Shown here: positions 16,972-24,926 of the stretch, one piece after another
How positions within the stretch are numbered: the first letter of the stretch is position 1
Layout of the letters: the number at the start of each line of letters is the position of its first letter
NCBI GenBank assembly: GCA_017502265.1
Contig: JAFVVI010000041.1
Span: forward strand, 1-64,000
Origin: Oscillospiraceae bacterium
GTDB taxonomy: Bacteria; Bacillota; Clostridia; Oscillospirales; Oscillospiraceae
Direction of reading: 5' to 3'
Length of the DNA stretch: 64,000 nucleotides
Notes under the pieces: model-generated
Told to the model about the DNA's origin: nothing
The model's database searches: none
What the model saw: the letters and a program-made list of their open reading frames with translations, nothing else
Made by a program: the position numbers and the translations under genes

Positions 16972-17035
16972 AAACGGCAGGATTATTCAGCTTGACGGGA
17001 TTTTGCATTTCATAACGGTGTTTTATTGACAACCG

Positions 17036-17064
17036 GGCCAGGGGAGCAGATTGCTCCCCTGGCC
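17036..17064 (-). other. Intercistronic stem-loop after oppA
   Basis: GGCCAGGGGAGCA / TGCTCCCCTGGCC, perfect 13-bp stem with a 3-base loop, 21 bases after the oppA stop. On the oppA strand it is followed by CGGTTGTCAATAAAAC with no T run, so it is a poor terminator. It may protect oppA mRNA or cause partial termination. Confidence 0.65.
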
Positions 17065-17084
17065 TTTGTTATGCCAGATAAAGA

Positions 17085-19508
17085 TTATTCGTAGCTCAGG
17101 GTGCCACCGGCAGTCTCTACATAGTCTGCCCACTTGGCGTCATTGTAGTTGTAGCGCAGCAGTTCCATACCGCCGAAGCCGTACATAATGTTGTAGTTTT
17201 CGGTGTAGTAGCTGACCTGGTAAGACAGCAGAGATGCTGCACAGGAAGAAGCCAGGGGGATACGGTAGTACTTGTTCAGGAACTCACGCTCCATAGTTGC
17301 GGTGATGTCCAGCTTGATGCCCTCGCTTGCGTTGGCATACGGGCCGGTACCAACCATGGAACGGGACCACTCCTGCCAGGTCTTGGTGACCTTCTGGCCA
17401 TCGATTTCGATGGTCAGGGTCTCAGTTGCAGGATTCCAGCAGGCGCTCTCGTTGATATCGTATTCCTCGGTGTCGCAGTAGACCTGCATATTCCGGAAGG
17501 GATAGAAGGCTGCGCCGCCCCATCCGCCGTAGCCGATGGCGTACTCGCCGGAGCCGATCTTGCCGTGACGGGAAGCCACATTGCCCACACCCTCCAGGGT
17601 GATGGTGCCGAAGCCGGAACCGTCCATAGCTTCGTTCAGGTACTCATTGAGCTTGGTAATCTGATTCTGCTCGGAGGAGCCCAGCTCACCGCCGGAGTAA
17701 GCCACCAGGATCTTAATGTCCTGGCCCTCGGTGTACAGGCCGGCCTGGACCAGTTCTGCGCAAGCCTGCTTCATCAGCTCCTTGGCCTTGGTCAGGTTGT
17801 AGCCGGTGATGGAGTCATAGGCCTCTTCCACGGTGGCGTAGAGGCTGCCGTCCACATAATGCACGCCGTACAGGTCGCAGATGGCATCCATTGCAGCCTT
17901 TGTGCTACGGTAGGTGGAGTTGGGATCGTTGTAAACATCATAGTAGTACAGATCGCTCATCAGCGCATAGGAAGGCTTATAGCCGGCGGTAGCGGTGACC
18001 CAATCTGCACGGTTAATGGCCAGAGAGAATGCCTTACGGAAGTTATGGTTGGACAGGACCACGGAGTTCTGGTTGCCCTTGGACTTATCCATTTCCTTCA
18101 GTGCGCTGACCTTGGTGTTGAAGAACAGGCTCATGGTGTAGGTCTCGTCCACACGGTACATCTGGTCGGAGAAGTTGTAGTTGGCCATCTCGTCGGCAGA
18201 AGGCGTCCACTCGGACATCTCGCCCTTCAGGAAGGCCTGCTTGGCGGTCTCGTCGGTCATCTGGTCGATGACGATCTTGGTGGTCTGCCAGGACTGGACC
18301 TTCTCACCGTCCACCTCGTAGTCGGTCTCGGCGTACAGAGTGCCATCTTCCTTCTTGGTGTACTCATAGTAGTTCTCGTTCTGCACCAGCACGACCTGCT
18401 TGCCCTTCTGCAGGGACTCGATCTTGTAGGGGCCGTAGGACATGGTGTTAGCCATATCGGTAGCATAGTTGGTGGTCACCAGCTTGCCGGAGGTGTCCTT
18501 GCCACCCTCGTACAGGCTCTCGTAAACCAGCCAGTTGGAGGTGCAGGAGGTCAGGAAGTAGTTAATGTCGATCTGGGCCTGGGTGACGTAACGGATGGTG
18601 TAGTCGTCTACCTTGTAGCAGCCCACGGTTGCATCATAGGTCTCAGCATAGTTCTCATTGTAGTTCTCGTTAACCTGATGCAGGAACAGCTTCAGCTGAC
18701 CCTTCTCATAGTAATCCTTGTAGTCCAGGAACAGCTTGCGGCCGGAGATCACATTCATCTCGGCATCGTTGTAGATGGTCTCATCGGAAATAGACAGATA
18801 CTTGGGCAGAGCGTTGCCGCTGGCATCGGAGAAACCGGTTGCATCCAGCTCGGTGGTATCCAGATAGATCTTGCCGCTGTGCTTGCCAATGTCTGCATAG
18901 GCAATTGCCGTGTACAGATCCTTGGACAGGGCATAGTAGTAGTTATAGCCACCGGCCACAGCGGATTCGCCGTTGTAGTACAGGTTGGCGCGGTAGTTCA
19001 TCATCTTGGGATCCAGCAGCGCCTTCATGGAGTAGATGTAGGTATCGGCATTGATGGGTGTGCCGTCCTGCCACTTCATATCGGGGTTGAGCTTGATCTC
19101 AAAAACATAACCCTTCTCGGTCTGCTCGGCGGTCTGGCCGGCAGGCAGGGTGACCTTATACTTGGTCAGATCGCCCTTGTTAGCGGCGGTCACATCAGTG
19201 ACAGATTCAGCTGCCTTGTAGACCCACTGGTAAACGCCTTTCTCAGAGTCCTTGATGGACATGGTAGCCAGAGGGGTCTCCAGGTACTGCATAATGGTCT
19301 GGTCATAGTCGGTCTCCCAAGCGTGGGGATTCCAGGTGGTGCCCAGCTGGCTGATGTAGCTGCGGTAGGTATAGCTGTCCTTGGCAGCAGCGTTGCTGCC
19401 ACCGGTGCCGTTGGGATCGTCTACCGGATTCTTCTTACAGCCGGCGAAGCAACCCAAAACCAATACCAAAACCAGCATCATAGCCAGAATTCTGGTCAGT
19501 TTCTTCAT
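17085..19508 (-). CDS. oppA: Oligopeptide-binding lipoprotein OppA (family 5), enlarged
   Basis: 807 residues (typical OppA ~540-600). Lipoprotein signal: KK at the N-terminus, hydrophobic core, lipobox FAGC near residue 24, then a Gly/Asn/Asp linker. Family 5 marks include the DPKMM region (VFEIKLNPDMKWQDGTPIN), SYGPYKIESLQKGKQVVLV and FRKAFSLAINRADWV. It captures peptides outside the cell for OppBCDF. Tyr is unusually frequent. Its own promoter lies about 95-125 bases upstream. It is the first gene of the operon and probably the most strongly expressed. Confidence 0.93.
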   Translation of the reverse strand: MKKLTRILAMMLVLVLVLGCFAGCKKNPVDDPNGTGGSNAAAKDSYTYRSYISQLGTTWNPHAWETDYDQTIMQYLETPLATMSIKDSEKGVYQWVYKAAESVTDVTAANKGDLTKYKVTLPAGQTAEQTEKGYVFEIKLNPDMKWQDGTPINADTYIYSMKALLDPKMMNYRANLYYNGESAVAGGYNYYYALSKDLYTAIAYADIGKHSGKIYLDTTELDATGFSDASGNALPKYLSISDETIYNDAEMNVISGRKLFLDYKDYYEKGQLKLFLHQVNENYNENYAETYDATVGCYKVDDYTIRYVTQAQIDINYFLTSCTSNWLVYESLYEGGKDTSGKLVTTNYATDMANTMSYGPYKIESLQKGKQVVLVQNENYYEYTKKEDGTLYAETDYEVDGEKVQSWQTTKIVIDQMTDETAKQAFLKGEMSEWTPSADEMANYNFSDQMYRVDETYTMSLFFNTKVSALKEMDKSKGNQNSVVLSNHNFRKAFSLAINRADWVTATAGYKPSYALMSDLYYYDVYNDPNSTYRSTKAAMDAICDLYGVHYVDGSLYATVEEAYDSITGYNLTKAKELMKQACAELVQAGLYTEGQDIKILVAYSGGELGSSEQNQITKLNEYLNEAMDGSGFGTITLEGVGNVASRHGKIGSGEYAIGYGGWGGAAFYPFRNMQVYCDTEEYDINESACWNPATETLTIEIDGQKVTKTWQEWSRSMVGTGPYANASEGIKLDITATMEREFLNKYYRIPLASSCAASLLSYQVSYYTENYNIMYGFGGMELLRYNYNDAKWADYVETAGGTLSYE

Positions 19509-19602
19509 TGTGTCTTCCTCCTAAAATATATTTGCCCGGATCCTCAGATCCGAAAGTCTACCGGATTCCTCAAAACGCAAAAAGGTATCGATAGTCACAG
19601 GC

Positions 19603-19631
19603 ATCATACCATAAATTCCATGTATAATCAA
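19603..19631 (-). promoter_or_regulatory. Predicted promoter of the opp operon
   Basis: Minus strand TTGATT, 17 bp, TATGAT, about 95 bases before the oppA start. The leader shows no recognised riboswitch. Confidence 0.75.
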
Positions 19632-19713
19632 GAAATATTGTTGCTCTTTTGCGATTTTTTACATTTTGTTAACCGTCTATTTTCAGTATTCCCCAATTTT
19701 GCTCCAGATATAG

Positions 19714-19741
19714 AAAAAGGTGCGCCAACGGCGCACCTTTT
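19714..19741. terminator. Terminator after rsmG
   Basis: AAAAGGTGCGCC / GGCGCACCTTTT with loop AAC. It overlaps the rsmG stop codon and has T runs in both directions. Confidence 0.85.
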
Positions 19742-20432
19742 ACAGGGGATTTTGTTTGATTTTTGCGAAGCGGCGGGGGTAGCCTGCCGGTGTGGGCGCT
19801 ACTTTTTTCAGCACGATCACCGTGTGGGCCGTACCATCAACAGGGAATTCCACCACCTGCTCCAAGGCCAGGCCCAACTTCTTTACGGCGTTTTTCGCCT
19901 CGGCCAGCTCTTCTGCCGCAGCCGTACCCTTCATGGCCAGCACCTTGCCCCCAACCTTGACATAGGGGGCAGTCAGTTCCAGCAAAATATTGAGCCTTGC
20001 CACGGCCCGGCTGGTGGCGATATCATAGCTTTCCCGCCGGGTGGCCACTGCCTCCTCTGCCCGGGCGGTGACGCATTCTGCCTGCACGCCCAAGGTGGGC
20101 AACACCGTTTCCAGCCATTGCATACGCTTGCCCAGAGAATCCAGCAGCGTCAGCTCCACGCCGGGGCAGGCGATCTTCACCGGCACACCGGGAAAGCCTG
20201 CGCCGCAGCCCACATCGATCATCCGCTTACCGGACAGATCCTCCAGCGTCAGCAGAGACAGACTGTCCAGCAGGTGGAGCTTTGCCACCTGGGTGGGCTC
20301 TGTGATGGCAGTCAGGTTCATCACCTTATTCTGTTCCACCACCGCCTGACCAAAGGCGCAGAGGGTATTTTGTATTTCTTCACTTAAGGAAAGGCCCAGA
20401 CCGGGCAATCCTTTTGCCAATGTTTCTTTCAT
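19740..20432 (-). CDS. rsmG: 16S rRNA (guanine-N7) methyltransferase RsmG
   Basis: 230 residues. The SAM-binding loop VGCGAGFPGVPVKI is near residue 73, with MNLTAITEP upstream and DIATSRAVARLN further on; all are standard RsmG segments. It methylates a guanine of the 530 loop of 16S rRNA. It follows the DUF3810 gene by 18 bases and mtaB before that, so two RNA-modifying enzymes flank the DUF3810 gene in one unit. Unlike many Firmicutes it is not beside noc or parA. Confidence 0.95.
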   Translation of the reverse strand: MKETLAKGLPGLGLSLSEEIQNTLCAFGQAVVEQNKVMNLTAITEPTQVAKLHLLDSLSLLTLEDLSGKRMIDVGCGAGFPGVPVKIACPGVELTLLDSLGKRMQWLETVLPTLGVQAECVTARAEEAVATRRESYDIATSRAVARLNILLELTAPYVKVGGKVLAMKGTAAAEELAEAKNAVKKLGLALEQVVEFPVDGTAHTVIVLKKVAPTPAGYPRRFAKIKQNPL

Positions 20433-20450
20433 AATCTTTCTTTCATCGCA

Positions 20451-21542
20451 TTATGCATTCGGGTGGTCACTAAGATCCACCTGGGTCTTATCCATGGGAT
20501 CGAAGACGGACTCTTCCTCCACCAGGCCCGGCAGCACCACTTCCTGGATGTGCCAGCTGGTCAGCAGATCATAGGCCTTGGCATCCTCCTGCTCCCGGTC
20601 GCCCAGGAATTTATCACAGTGGGCAATATCCTGCGTAACTTCCGGGCTTTCCTCTGCCCGGAGTCGGCCCACCGCGCCGTTGCCGCTGACGCTCTCCAGC
20701 GCCTGCAGCGCTCTCAGGCAGTAACGGTATCCCATCAACGCGCCGGAATATTGAAACCGCACATCGGGATTGTTCATACAGGCAAGATACGCACCAAAGG
20801 CCGCATCCCGCTCCACGGCGATACTGGCCTGATGACACATCTCCCGGCACATGGCAAAGGGCAACAGCACCGCCGTAGTCCGGGGATTCACCCCTGCCTC
20901 ACCGGTCAGACCCACGGTCATACCGGTAACGCCCCGTCTTGTGTAGCTTTTTGCCCAGCTCAGCTGCTTCACAGGGCCCATGGGTCCTGCAAACACCGAC
21001 AGGGACTTCTCGTACACCAAAACCTCAAAACCTTTCGGCGCCTGCTCTGCCAGCTCTTCAAAGCTGCCAAATTGCACCTGCCCGCTGCTGTCCCGGCTGA
21101 CCTGTCCGGCCAGTTCATTGACCTGATCCCGGTAGTAGGTGGCCGCAGCCTCTAACTCAGAGATATCATAGGGGGTCTCACTCAGTCGGATATCCTCTGC
21201 CAAAGAGCCGGAGTATTTATTCAGACCGTAGAGGCAGGTGTTCAGAAACACCAGCACCGCCACCGCAGCGCAGACCCAGCCGGCCCACTGTATGGGATTC
21301 CATTTGAAGATAATCATCAGCACGGCGGTGCCCAGCACCAGCGCCACACCGACAAACAGCAGCGCCTGCCACAGGCAGAAATCCACGCCGCCACTCCAAT
21401 CTGCCAAAAAGCTCTGGGCCATACGGGACACATAGGGATAGACCATATCTACCAGCACCGTGTGACCTTTGGCAAAGGCCTCCAGCGCCCAGCCGCAAGC
21501 CAGCAGGATCGCCGCCGTCAGGTATCCTTTCCAATATTTCAA
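20451..21542 (-). CDS. DUF3810-like membrane protein with degenerate metalloprotease motif
   Basis: 363 residues starting with TTG after AGGAGG. Two membrane helices lie near residues 7-23 and 58-80, possibly a third near 88-106. The soluble part has LPFAMCREMCHQASIAVERDAAFGAYLAC near residue 228, quoted here in two pieces: LPFAMCREMCHQ and ERDAAFGAYLAC. In DUF3810 this region normally reads HExxH plus a downstream Glu. Here REMCH replaces the first His by Arg, and the third-ligand position reads RDAAF. The protein may therefore be catalytically dead. Family assignment is by motif memory. Confidence 0.72.
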   Translation of the reverse strand: MKYWKGYLTAAILLACGWALEAFAKGHTVLVDMVYPYVSRMAQSFLADWSGGVDFCLWQALLFVGVALVLGTAVLMIIFKWNPIQWAGWVCAAVAVLVFLNTCLYGLNKYSGSLAEDIRLSETPYDISELEAAATYYRDQVNELAGQVSRDSSGQVQFGSFEELAEQAPKGFEVLVYEKSLSVFAGPMGPVKQLSWAKSYTRRGVTGMTVGLTGEAGVNPRTTAVLLPFAMCREMCHQASIAVERDAAFGAYLACMNNPDVRFQYSGALMGYRYCLRALQALESVSGNGAVGRLRAEESPEVTQDIAHCDKFLGDREQEDAKAYDLLTSWHIQEVVLPGLVEEESVFDPMDKTQVDLSDHPNA

Positions 21543-21590
21543 AAGGCAACGCCTCCTTTTCCAATTCTTGGGATAGTTAGTATATCACAT

Positions 21591-22886
21591 TCACACCCGG
21601 TTGTCCAGTCTGCCCATCACGCCGTCGTTGTGCAGACCGGTCACCGTCACCGGCAGAATCACATTGTGCAGATCCTCGCCGGGCACATACACCTTTATAT
21701 AATTGGGGGTATGACCTGTATAGTATGTCCCGTCTTTCTCCTCAAACAACACCTGCACCCTGGTATTCACCAAGCTCTGCCGGTATGTACGGGACATCTC
21801 CTCCGCCACAGCAATAGCCGCTTTGCTCCGGGCCTCTTTCACCGCGTTATTCAGCTGGCCGGGCATTTTATCTGCCGGCGTGCCGGGACGGCGGGAATAG
21901 GGGAAAATATGCATATCCGCAAAGGCGCATTTTTGGATAAATTCCAGCGACGCGGCAAATTCCTCTTCCGTCTCCCCGGGGAAGGCTACGATCATATCGG
22001 TAGTCACCGCGCAGCCGGGAAAATAGCGGTTCAGCAATTGTACGCTTTGCAGATATCGGGCGGTATCGTACTTGCGTTTCATGCGGGCAAGCACCGTGTC
22101 GCAGCCGGACTGCATAGACAGGTGGAACTGGGGGCAGATATTGGGCAATTTTCGCAGACTTTCACAGAATGTCTCCGTGACGATCCGGGGCTCCAGAGAG
22201 CCAAGGCGCACCCGCAAATCCGGCACCGCGGTACAAACCGCCTCCAAAAGGGCCGTCAGCAGCGGTTTGCCCGGCAGGTCCACGCCCCAGGAGGCGATCT
22301 CAATGCCGGTAACCACGATTTCCTTATAGCCCTGTTCCGCTAAGACCCTTGCCTGCTCCACCGCCAGATCTATAGGGGCGGAACGGACAGGCCCGCGGGT
22401 ATAGGGTATGATGCAGTAGCTGCAGAAATTCACGCAACCGTCCTGCACCTTCAGCATGGCCCGGGTGCGACCCTCTAACCCGCCGGCAGGGAGAATTTCA
22501 AAGCTGCGGCGCTTAAGCGCCTGGTCCAGCACCTTTGCCTTTTGCCGGGTCTGCAGGGTATCGAGCACCTGCTGTAAAAACTGTTCCCGCTCAGCGCTGC
22601 CGCCCAGCACATCGATACCCAGATTCTCCAGAGCCTCAGCCGCGTGCTGGGGATAGCAGCCGCACACCGCTATAACCGCATGGGGATTCTCCCGGCGGCA
22701 GCGTCGGATCACCGCCCGGTTTTTCTTGTCGGCCACCGCCGTCACCGAGCAGGTATTGATAATGTAGGCATCGCAAGGCCCGTGGAAATCGCAGATTTCG
22801 TGGCCCTTGGCCGCCAAAAGCTGCTCCATAGCCTGGGTTTCGTACTGATTTACCTTGCACCCAAGGGTGTAAAAACCAAATTTCAT
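21591..22886 (-). CDS. mtaB: tRNA t6A37 methylthiotransferase MtaB
   Basis: 431 residues from the ATG at 22886; the frame is open upstream but the extra 43 codons do not resemble the family. UPF0004 domain with three Fe-S cysteines (TLGCKVNQYE, INTCSVT, VCGCYPQ), then the radical-SAM motif CVNFCSYC, and a C-terminal TRAM-like region. It converts t6A to ms2t6A at position 37 of tRNAs. First gene of mtaB-DUF3810-rsmG. With tcdA at 39.7 kb the window holds two t6A-modifying enzymes. Confidence 0.94.
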   Translation of the reverse strand: MKFGFYTLGCKVNQYETQAMEQLLAAKGHEICDFHGPCDAYIINTCSVTAVADKKNRAVIRRCRRENPHAVIAVCGCYPQHAAEALENLGIDVLGGSAEREQFLQQVLDTLQTRQKAKVLDQALKRRSFEILPAGGLEGRTRAMLKVQDGCVNFCSYCIIPYTRGPVRSAPIDLAVEQARVLAEQGYKEIVVTGIEIASWGVDLPGKPLLTALLEAVCTAVPDLRVRLGSLEPRIVTETFCESLRKLPNICPQFHLSMQSGCDTVLARMKRKYDTARYLQSVQLLNRYFPGCAVTTDMIVAFPGETEEEFAASLEFIQKCAFADMHIFPYSRRPGTPADKMPGQLNNAVKEARSKAAIAVAEEMSRTYRQSLVNTRVQVLFEEKDGTYYTGHTPNYIKVYVPGEDLHNVILPVTVTGLHNDGVMGRLDNRV

Positions 22887-22943
22887 TGTATGATTCACCA
22901 ATAATCGCTTTCTTTGCAGATTCTTTTTCTGATGCTTTCCCAA

Positions 22944-22972
22944 TTGCCATAATAGGGCAGTTTGTTTATAAT
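22944..22972 (+). promoter_or_regulatory. Predicted promoter of the HPr-like gene
   Basis: TTGCCA, 17 bp, TATAAT, about 58 bases before the start. It overlaps the upstream region of mtaB. Confidence 0.75.
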
Positions 22973-23030
22973 ATACACGGTTATTATATCCGAATAAATC
23001 GCTTTTGTATAGCACCGGAGGCTATTTTTT

Positions 23031-23261
23031 ATGAGTTTTCAGGTTTTTCTCCGCTCCTACGAGCAGATCCGCACCTTTGTGGCGCTGGCTGCCCGGCAGA
23101 GCTTTGATGTACAGGTTTGCAACGACCGGCAGACCATCAACGGCAAAGACTTTATGGGTATGTGCGCGTTGGATTTCTCCCGCCCGCTGAAGGTACACGC
23201 CAACTGTACCGGCGATGAGGCTGTGGAATTCCGCAAAAATGTCCTGGCCCTGCAAAATTGA
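23031..23261 (+). CDS. HPr-like protein lacking both phosphorylation sites
   Basis: 76 residues with the HPr fold pattern: the NGKDFMGMCALDFSRPLKV segment aligns with the Ser46 region of HPr (KSIMGVMSL), and the length fits. Where HPr has GLHARPA with catalytic His15, this protein has YEQIRTFVALAA and no His. The Ser46 position is Asp. It therefore cannot carry phosphate from Enzyme I and resembles a permanently Ser46-phosphorylated form. GGAGG ribosome-binding site, own promoter and terminator. HPr-like proteins of this kind are known in Clostridia; the role is unknown. Confidence 0.78.
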   Translation: MSFQVFLRSYEQIRTFVALAARQSFDVQVCNDRQTINGKDFMGMCALDFSRPLKVHANCTGDEAVEFRKNVLALQN

Positions 23262-23267
23262 ACGCAA

Positions 23268-23298
23268 CCGTCCCGGGAAGACCCGGGGCGGATTTTTT
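23268..23298 (+). terminator. Intrinsic terminator
   Basis: CCGTCCCGGG / CCCGGGGCGG with one U-G pair, loop AAGA, then ATTTTTT. Confidence 0.85.
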
Positions 23299-23373
23299 CG
23301 CCTTTTTACAAAAAACAGTAGGCAAATGAAAACAAATGTGCTATGATAATAAGAAAAAAGGGAGGTGGCATCT

Positions 23374-23871
23374 GTGCGGATTTTGGGAATCGACCCGGGT
23401 TACGGCATCACCGGCTTCGGCTTGGTGGAGGCGGACCGCAATCAATATAAGCTTCTGCACTGCGGCGCCATCACCACCCCGGCAGGTATGGATTTTTCCG
23501 CCCGGCTGGAGATCATTTACAATGACATGACAGAGCTTTTGAAAATGGCAAAGCCCGACGCGGTGGCCATTGAGGAGCTGTTTTTCGGTCAGAATGTCAC
23601 CACCGGCATCGGCGTTGCCCAGAGCCGGGGGGTGATCCTGTTGGCCATCCGGCAGGCAGGGCTGGAGGTCACCTCCTATAAGCCTATGCAGGTCAAGCAG
23701 GCGGTGGTTGGCTACGGCAATGCCACCAAGCATCAGGTGATGGATATGACCCGCAGAATTCTGAATCTTTCTCAGATGCCCAAGCCCGACGATGCCGCCG
23801 ATGCCATTGCCATCGCCCTGTGCCACGCACGGTCTTCTACTTCCCTCATCGCCAAAGCGATGAGGAATTGA
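23374..23871 (+). CDS. ruvC: Holliday junction resolvase RuvC
   Basis: 165 residues from the GTG at 23374, which follows GGAGGTGG; an earlier GTG overlaps that site. Catalytic acids are visible in ILGIDPGYG, AIEELFFGQN and PDDAADAIAIALCHA. It cuts Holliday junctions bound by RuvAB. The family usually ends soon after CHA; here the tail SSTSLIAKAMRN is encoded by a perfect 9-bp hairpin repeat (23844-23865) that also supplies the stop. A weak promoter-like TATGAT lies about 30 bases upstream. Confidence 0.96.
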   Translation: MRILGIDPGYGITGFGLVEADRNQYKLLHCGAITTPAGMDFSARLEIIYNDMTELLKMAKPDAVAIEELFFGQNVTTGIGVAQSRGVILLAIRQAGLEVTSYKPMQVKQAVVGYGNATKHQVMDMTRRILNLSQMPKPDDAADAIAIALCHARSSTSLIAKAMRN

Positions 23872-23885
23872 AAATTATAAATTAC
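23844..23885 (+). repeat. Hairpin plus AATTGAAAATT tract at the ruvC 3' end
   Basis: CCTCATCGC / GCGATGAGG with loop CAAA, then AATTGAAAATTATAAATT. The AATTGAAAATT part recurs at the ruvA 3' end (24506-24536) and, inverted, at 24882-24914. Confidence 0.6.
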
Positions 23886-23910
23886 ACAATAATTCTGCGA
23901 GGTGGCTATT

Positions 23911-24510
23911 ATGTTATATTATGTTTCCGGGCAGGTTACCGTACTGGAGCCGAATCTGGCCGTCATTGACTGCGGTGGCGTAGGCTACGGCTGCCGGGTC
24001 ACTGCCTATACCGCGGCCCAGCTGAAGATCAATCAGCCGGCAAAGCTCTTTATCACCGAATCTATCCGGGAGGACGCCTATGACCTTTACGGCTTTATCA
24101 GCCGGGAGGAGCAGCGGTGCTATGATCTGCTGACCTCGGTCACCGGCGTGGGCCCCAAGGCTGCGCTGGCAATCTTAACGGCAGGCCCGCAGAATTTCAC
24201 TTTGGCCGTGATGACCGGGGATGAAAAACTCCTCACCGCCGCCCAGGGCGTGGGCAAAAAGCTGGCCCAGCGAATCATTTTGGAATTAAAGGACAAAGTG
24301 GGCGGCAGCAGTGTAGAATTGGATTTCTCCGCCGGTCCTGCATCAGCCGCCCCCGTTACCGGCAACAATACCGCTCTGGCCACAGCCGCCCTGCAGGAAC
24401 TGGGCTATTCTCCCGCAGAAATTGCCACCGCCCTCAAAGGCGCAGACCCCAACGCCTCCACCGAGGAACTGGTCCGCCACGCATTGCGCGCTATGGTGAC
24501 GAAAAATTGA
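23911..24510 (+). CDS. ruvA: Holliday junction branch migration protein RuvA
   Basis: 199 residues from the ATG at 23911, five bases after GAGGTGG. OB-fold N-domain (MLYYVSGQVTVLEPNLAVIDCGGVGYGCRV, here quoted as MLYYVSG and DCGGVGYGCRV), helix-hairpin-helix segments TSVTGVGPKAALAIL and AAQGVGKKLAQRIILELKDK, and a C-terminal RuvB-binding domain ending ALRAMVTKN. It targets RuvB to junctions. The stop codon lies inside the first AATTGAAA repeat, and ruvB follows only after a 416-base insertion. Confidence 0.96.
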   Translation: MLYYVSGQVTVLEPNLAVIDCGGVGYGCRVTAYTAAQLKINQPAKLFITESIREDAYDLYGFISREEQRCYDLLTSVTGVGPKAALAILTAGPQNFTLAVMTGDEKLLTAAQGVGKKLAQRIILELKDKVGGSSVELDFSAGPASAAPVTGNNTALATAALQELGYSPAEIATALKGADPNASTEELVRHALRAMVTKN

Positions 24511-24536
24511 AAATTGAAAGTTGAAAATTGAAAATT
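24506..24536 (+). repeat. Left heptad inverted repeat of the ruvA/ruvB insertion
   Basis: Tandem ATTGAAA, ATTGAAA, GTTGAAA, ATTGAAA heptads. The reverse complement recurs at 24882-24914. It contains the ruvA stop and runs up to the ATG of the inserted gene. Confidence 0.8.
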
Positions 24537-24881
24537 ATGGAAAAGGTAATTCAAACAAAAAGCTTTCAGTTTGCATTACGCATTATCAAATTATGCAATT
24601 ACCTGCAAACCACCAAACACGAGTTTATTATGGCAAAGCAGTTGCTTCGTTGCGGAACCAGCATTGGCGCCAATGTAGCAGAGTCAGAACACGCACAAAG
24701 CAGAGCTGATTTTTGTTCCAAGCTTAATATAGCGCTAAAAGAAGCGGCAGAAACAGATTACTGGTTAAGGCTGCTGCACGAAGCCAGTTATCTTAATGAA
24801 ACAGAGTTCCAGTCGGTATATGCCGATTGTAAGGAAATTGAAAGACTTTTGGCCTCCATTGTGAAGACAGTTAAAATATAA
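24537..24881 (+). CDS. Four-helix-bundle protein (23S rRNA intervening-sequence protein family)
   Basis: 114 residues from the ATG at 24537. The segments KSFQFALRIIKLCNYL, QLLRCGTSIGANVAES and DFCSKLNIALKEAAETDYWLRLL are the hallmarks of the family. Its members form a helical bundle pentamer and are found inside intervening sequences of 23S rRNA genes and as stand-alone genes; Avd of diversity-generating retroelements is a relative. No ribosome-binding site precedes the start, only the heptad repeat. Codons are AT-richer than in ruvA and ruvB. It sits between ruvA and ruvB, bracketed by inverted heptad repeats, which suggests acquisition as a small mobile cassette. Confidence 0.88.
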   Translation: MEKVIQTKSFQFALRIIKLCNYLQTTKHEFIMAKQLLRCGTSIGANVAESEHAQSRADFCSKLNIALKEAAETDYWLRLLHEASYLNETEFQSVYADCKEIERLLASIVKTVKI

Positions 24882-24914
24882 TTTTCAACTTTCAATTTTC
24901 AATTTTCAATTAAA
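24882..24914 (-). repeat. Right heptad inverted repeat of the ruvA/ruvB insertion
   Basis: ATTTTCAACTTTCAATTTTCAATTTTCAATT, here broken as ATTTTCAACTTTCAA and TTTTCAATTTTCAATT. It is the reverse complement of the left repeat apart from the place of the variant heptad. It begins directly after the stop of the inserted gene and ends before the ruvB ribosome-binding site. Confidence 0.8.
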
Positions 24915-24926
24915 CCGGAGGTTTTT

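Noticed and set aside
17565..20387. A 940-codon open frame on the plus strand
   Set aside because: It lies antisense to oppA and rsmG, whose products are clearly recognised. The long opening follows from their biased codons; the translation is low-complexity and matches nothing.
24506..24914. Heptad repeats read as a CRISPR or phage attachment site
   Set aside because: Repeats are 7-base tandem units with no spacers, and no integrase or cas gene is nearby.
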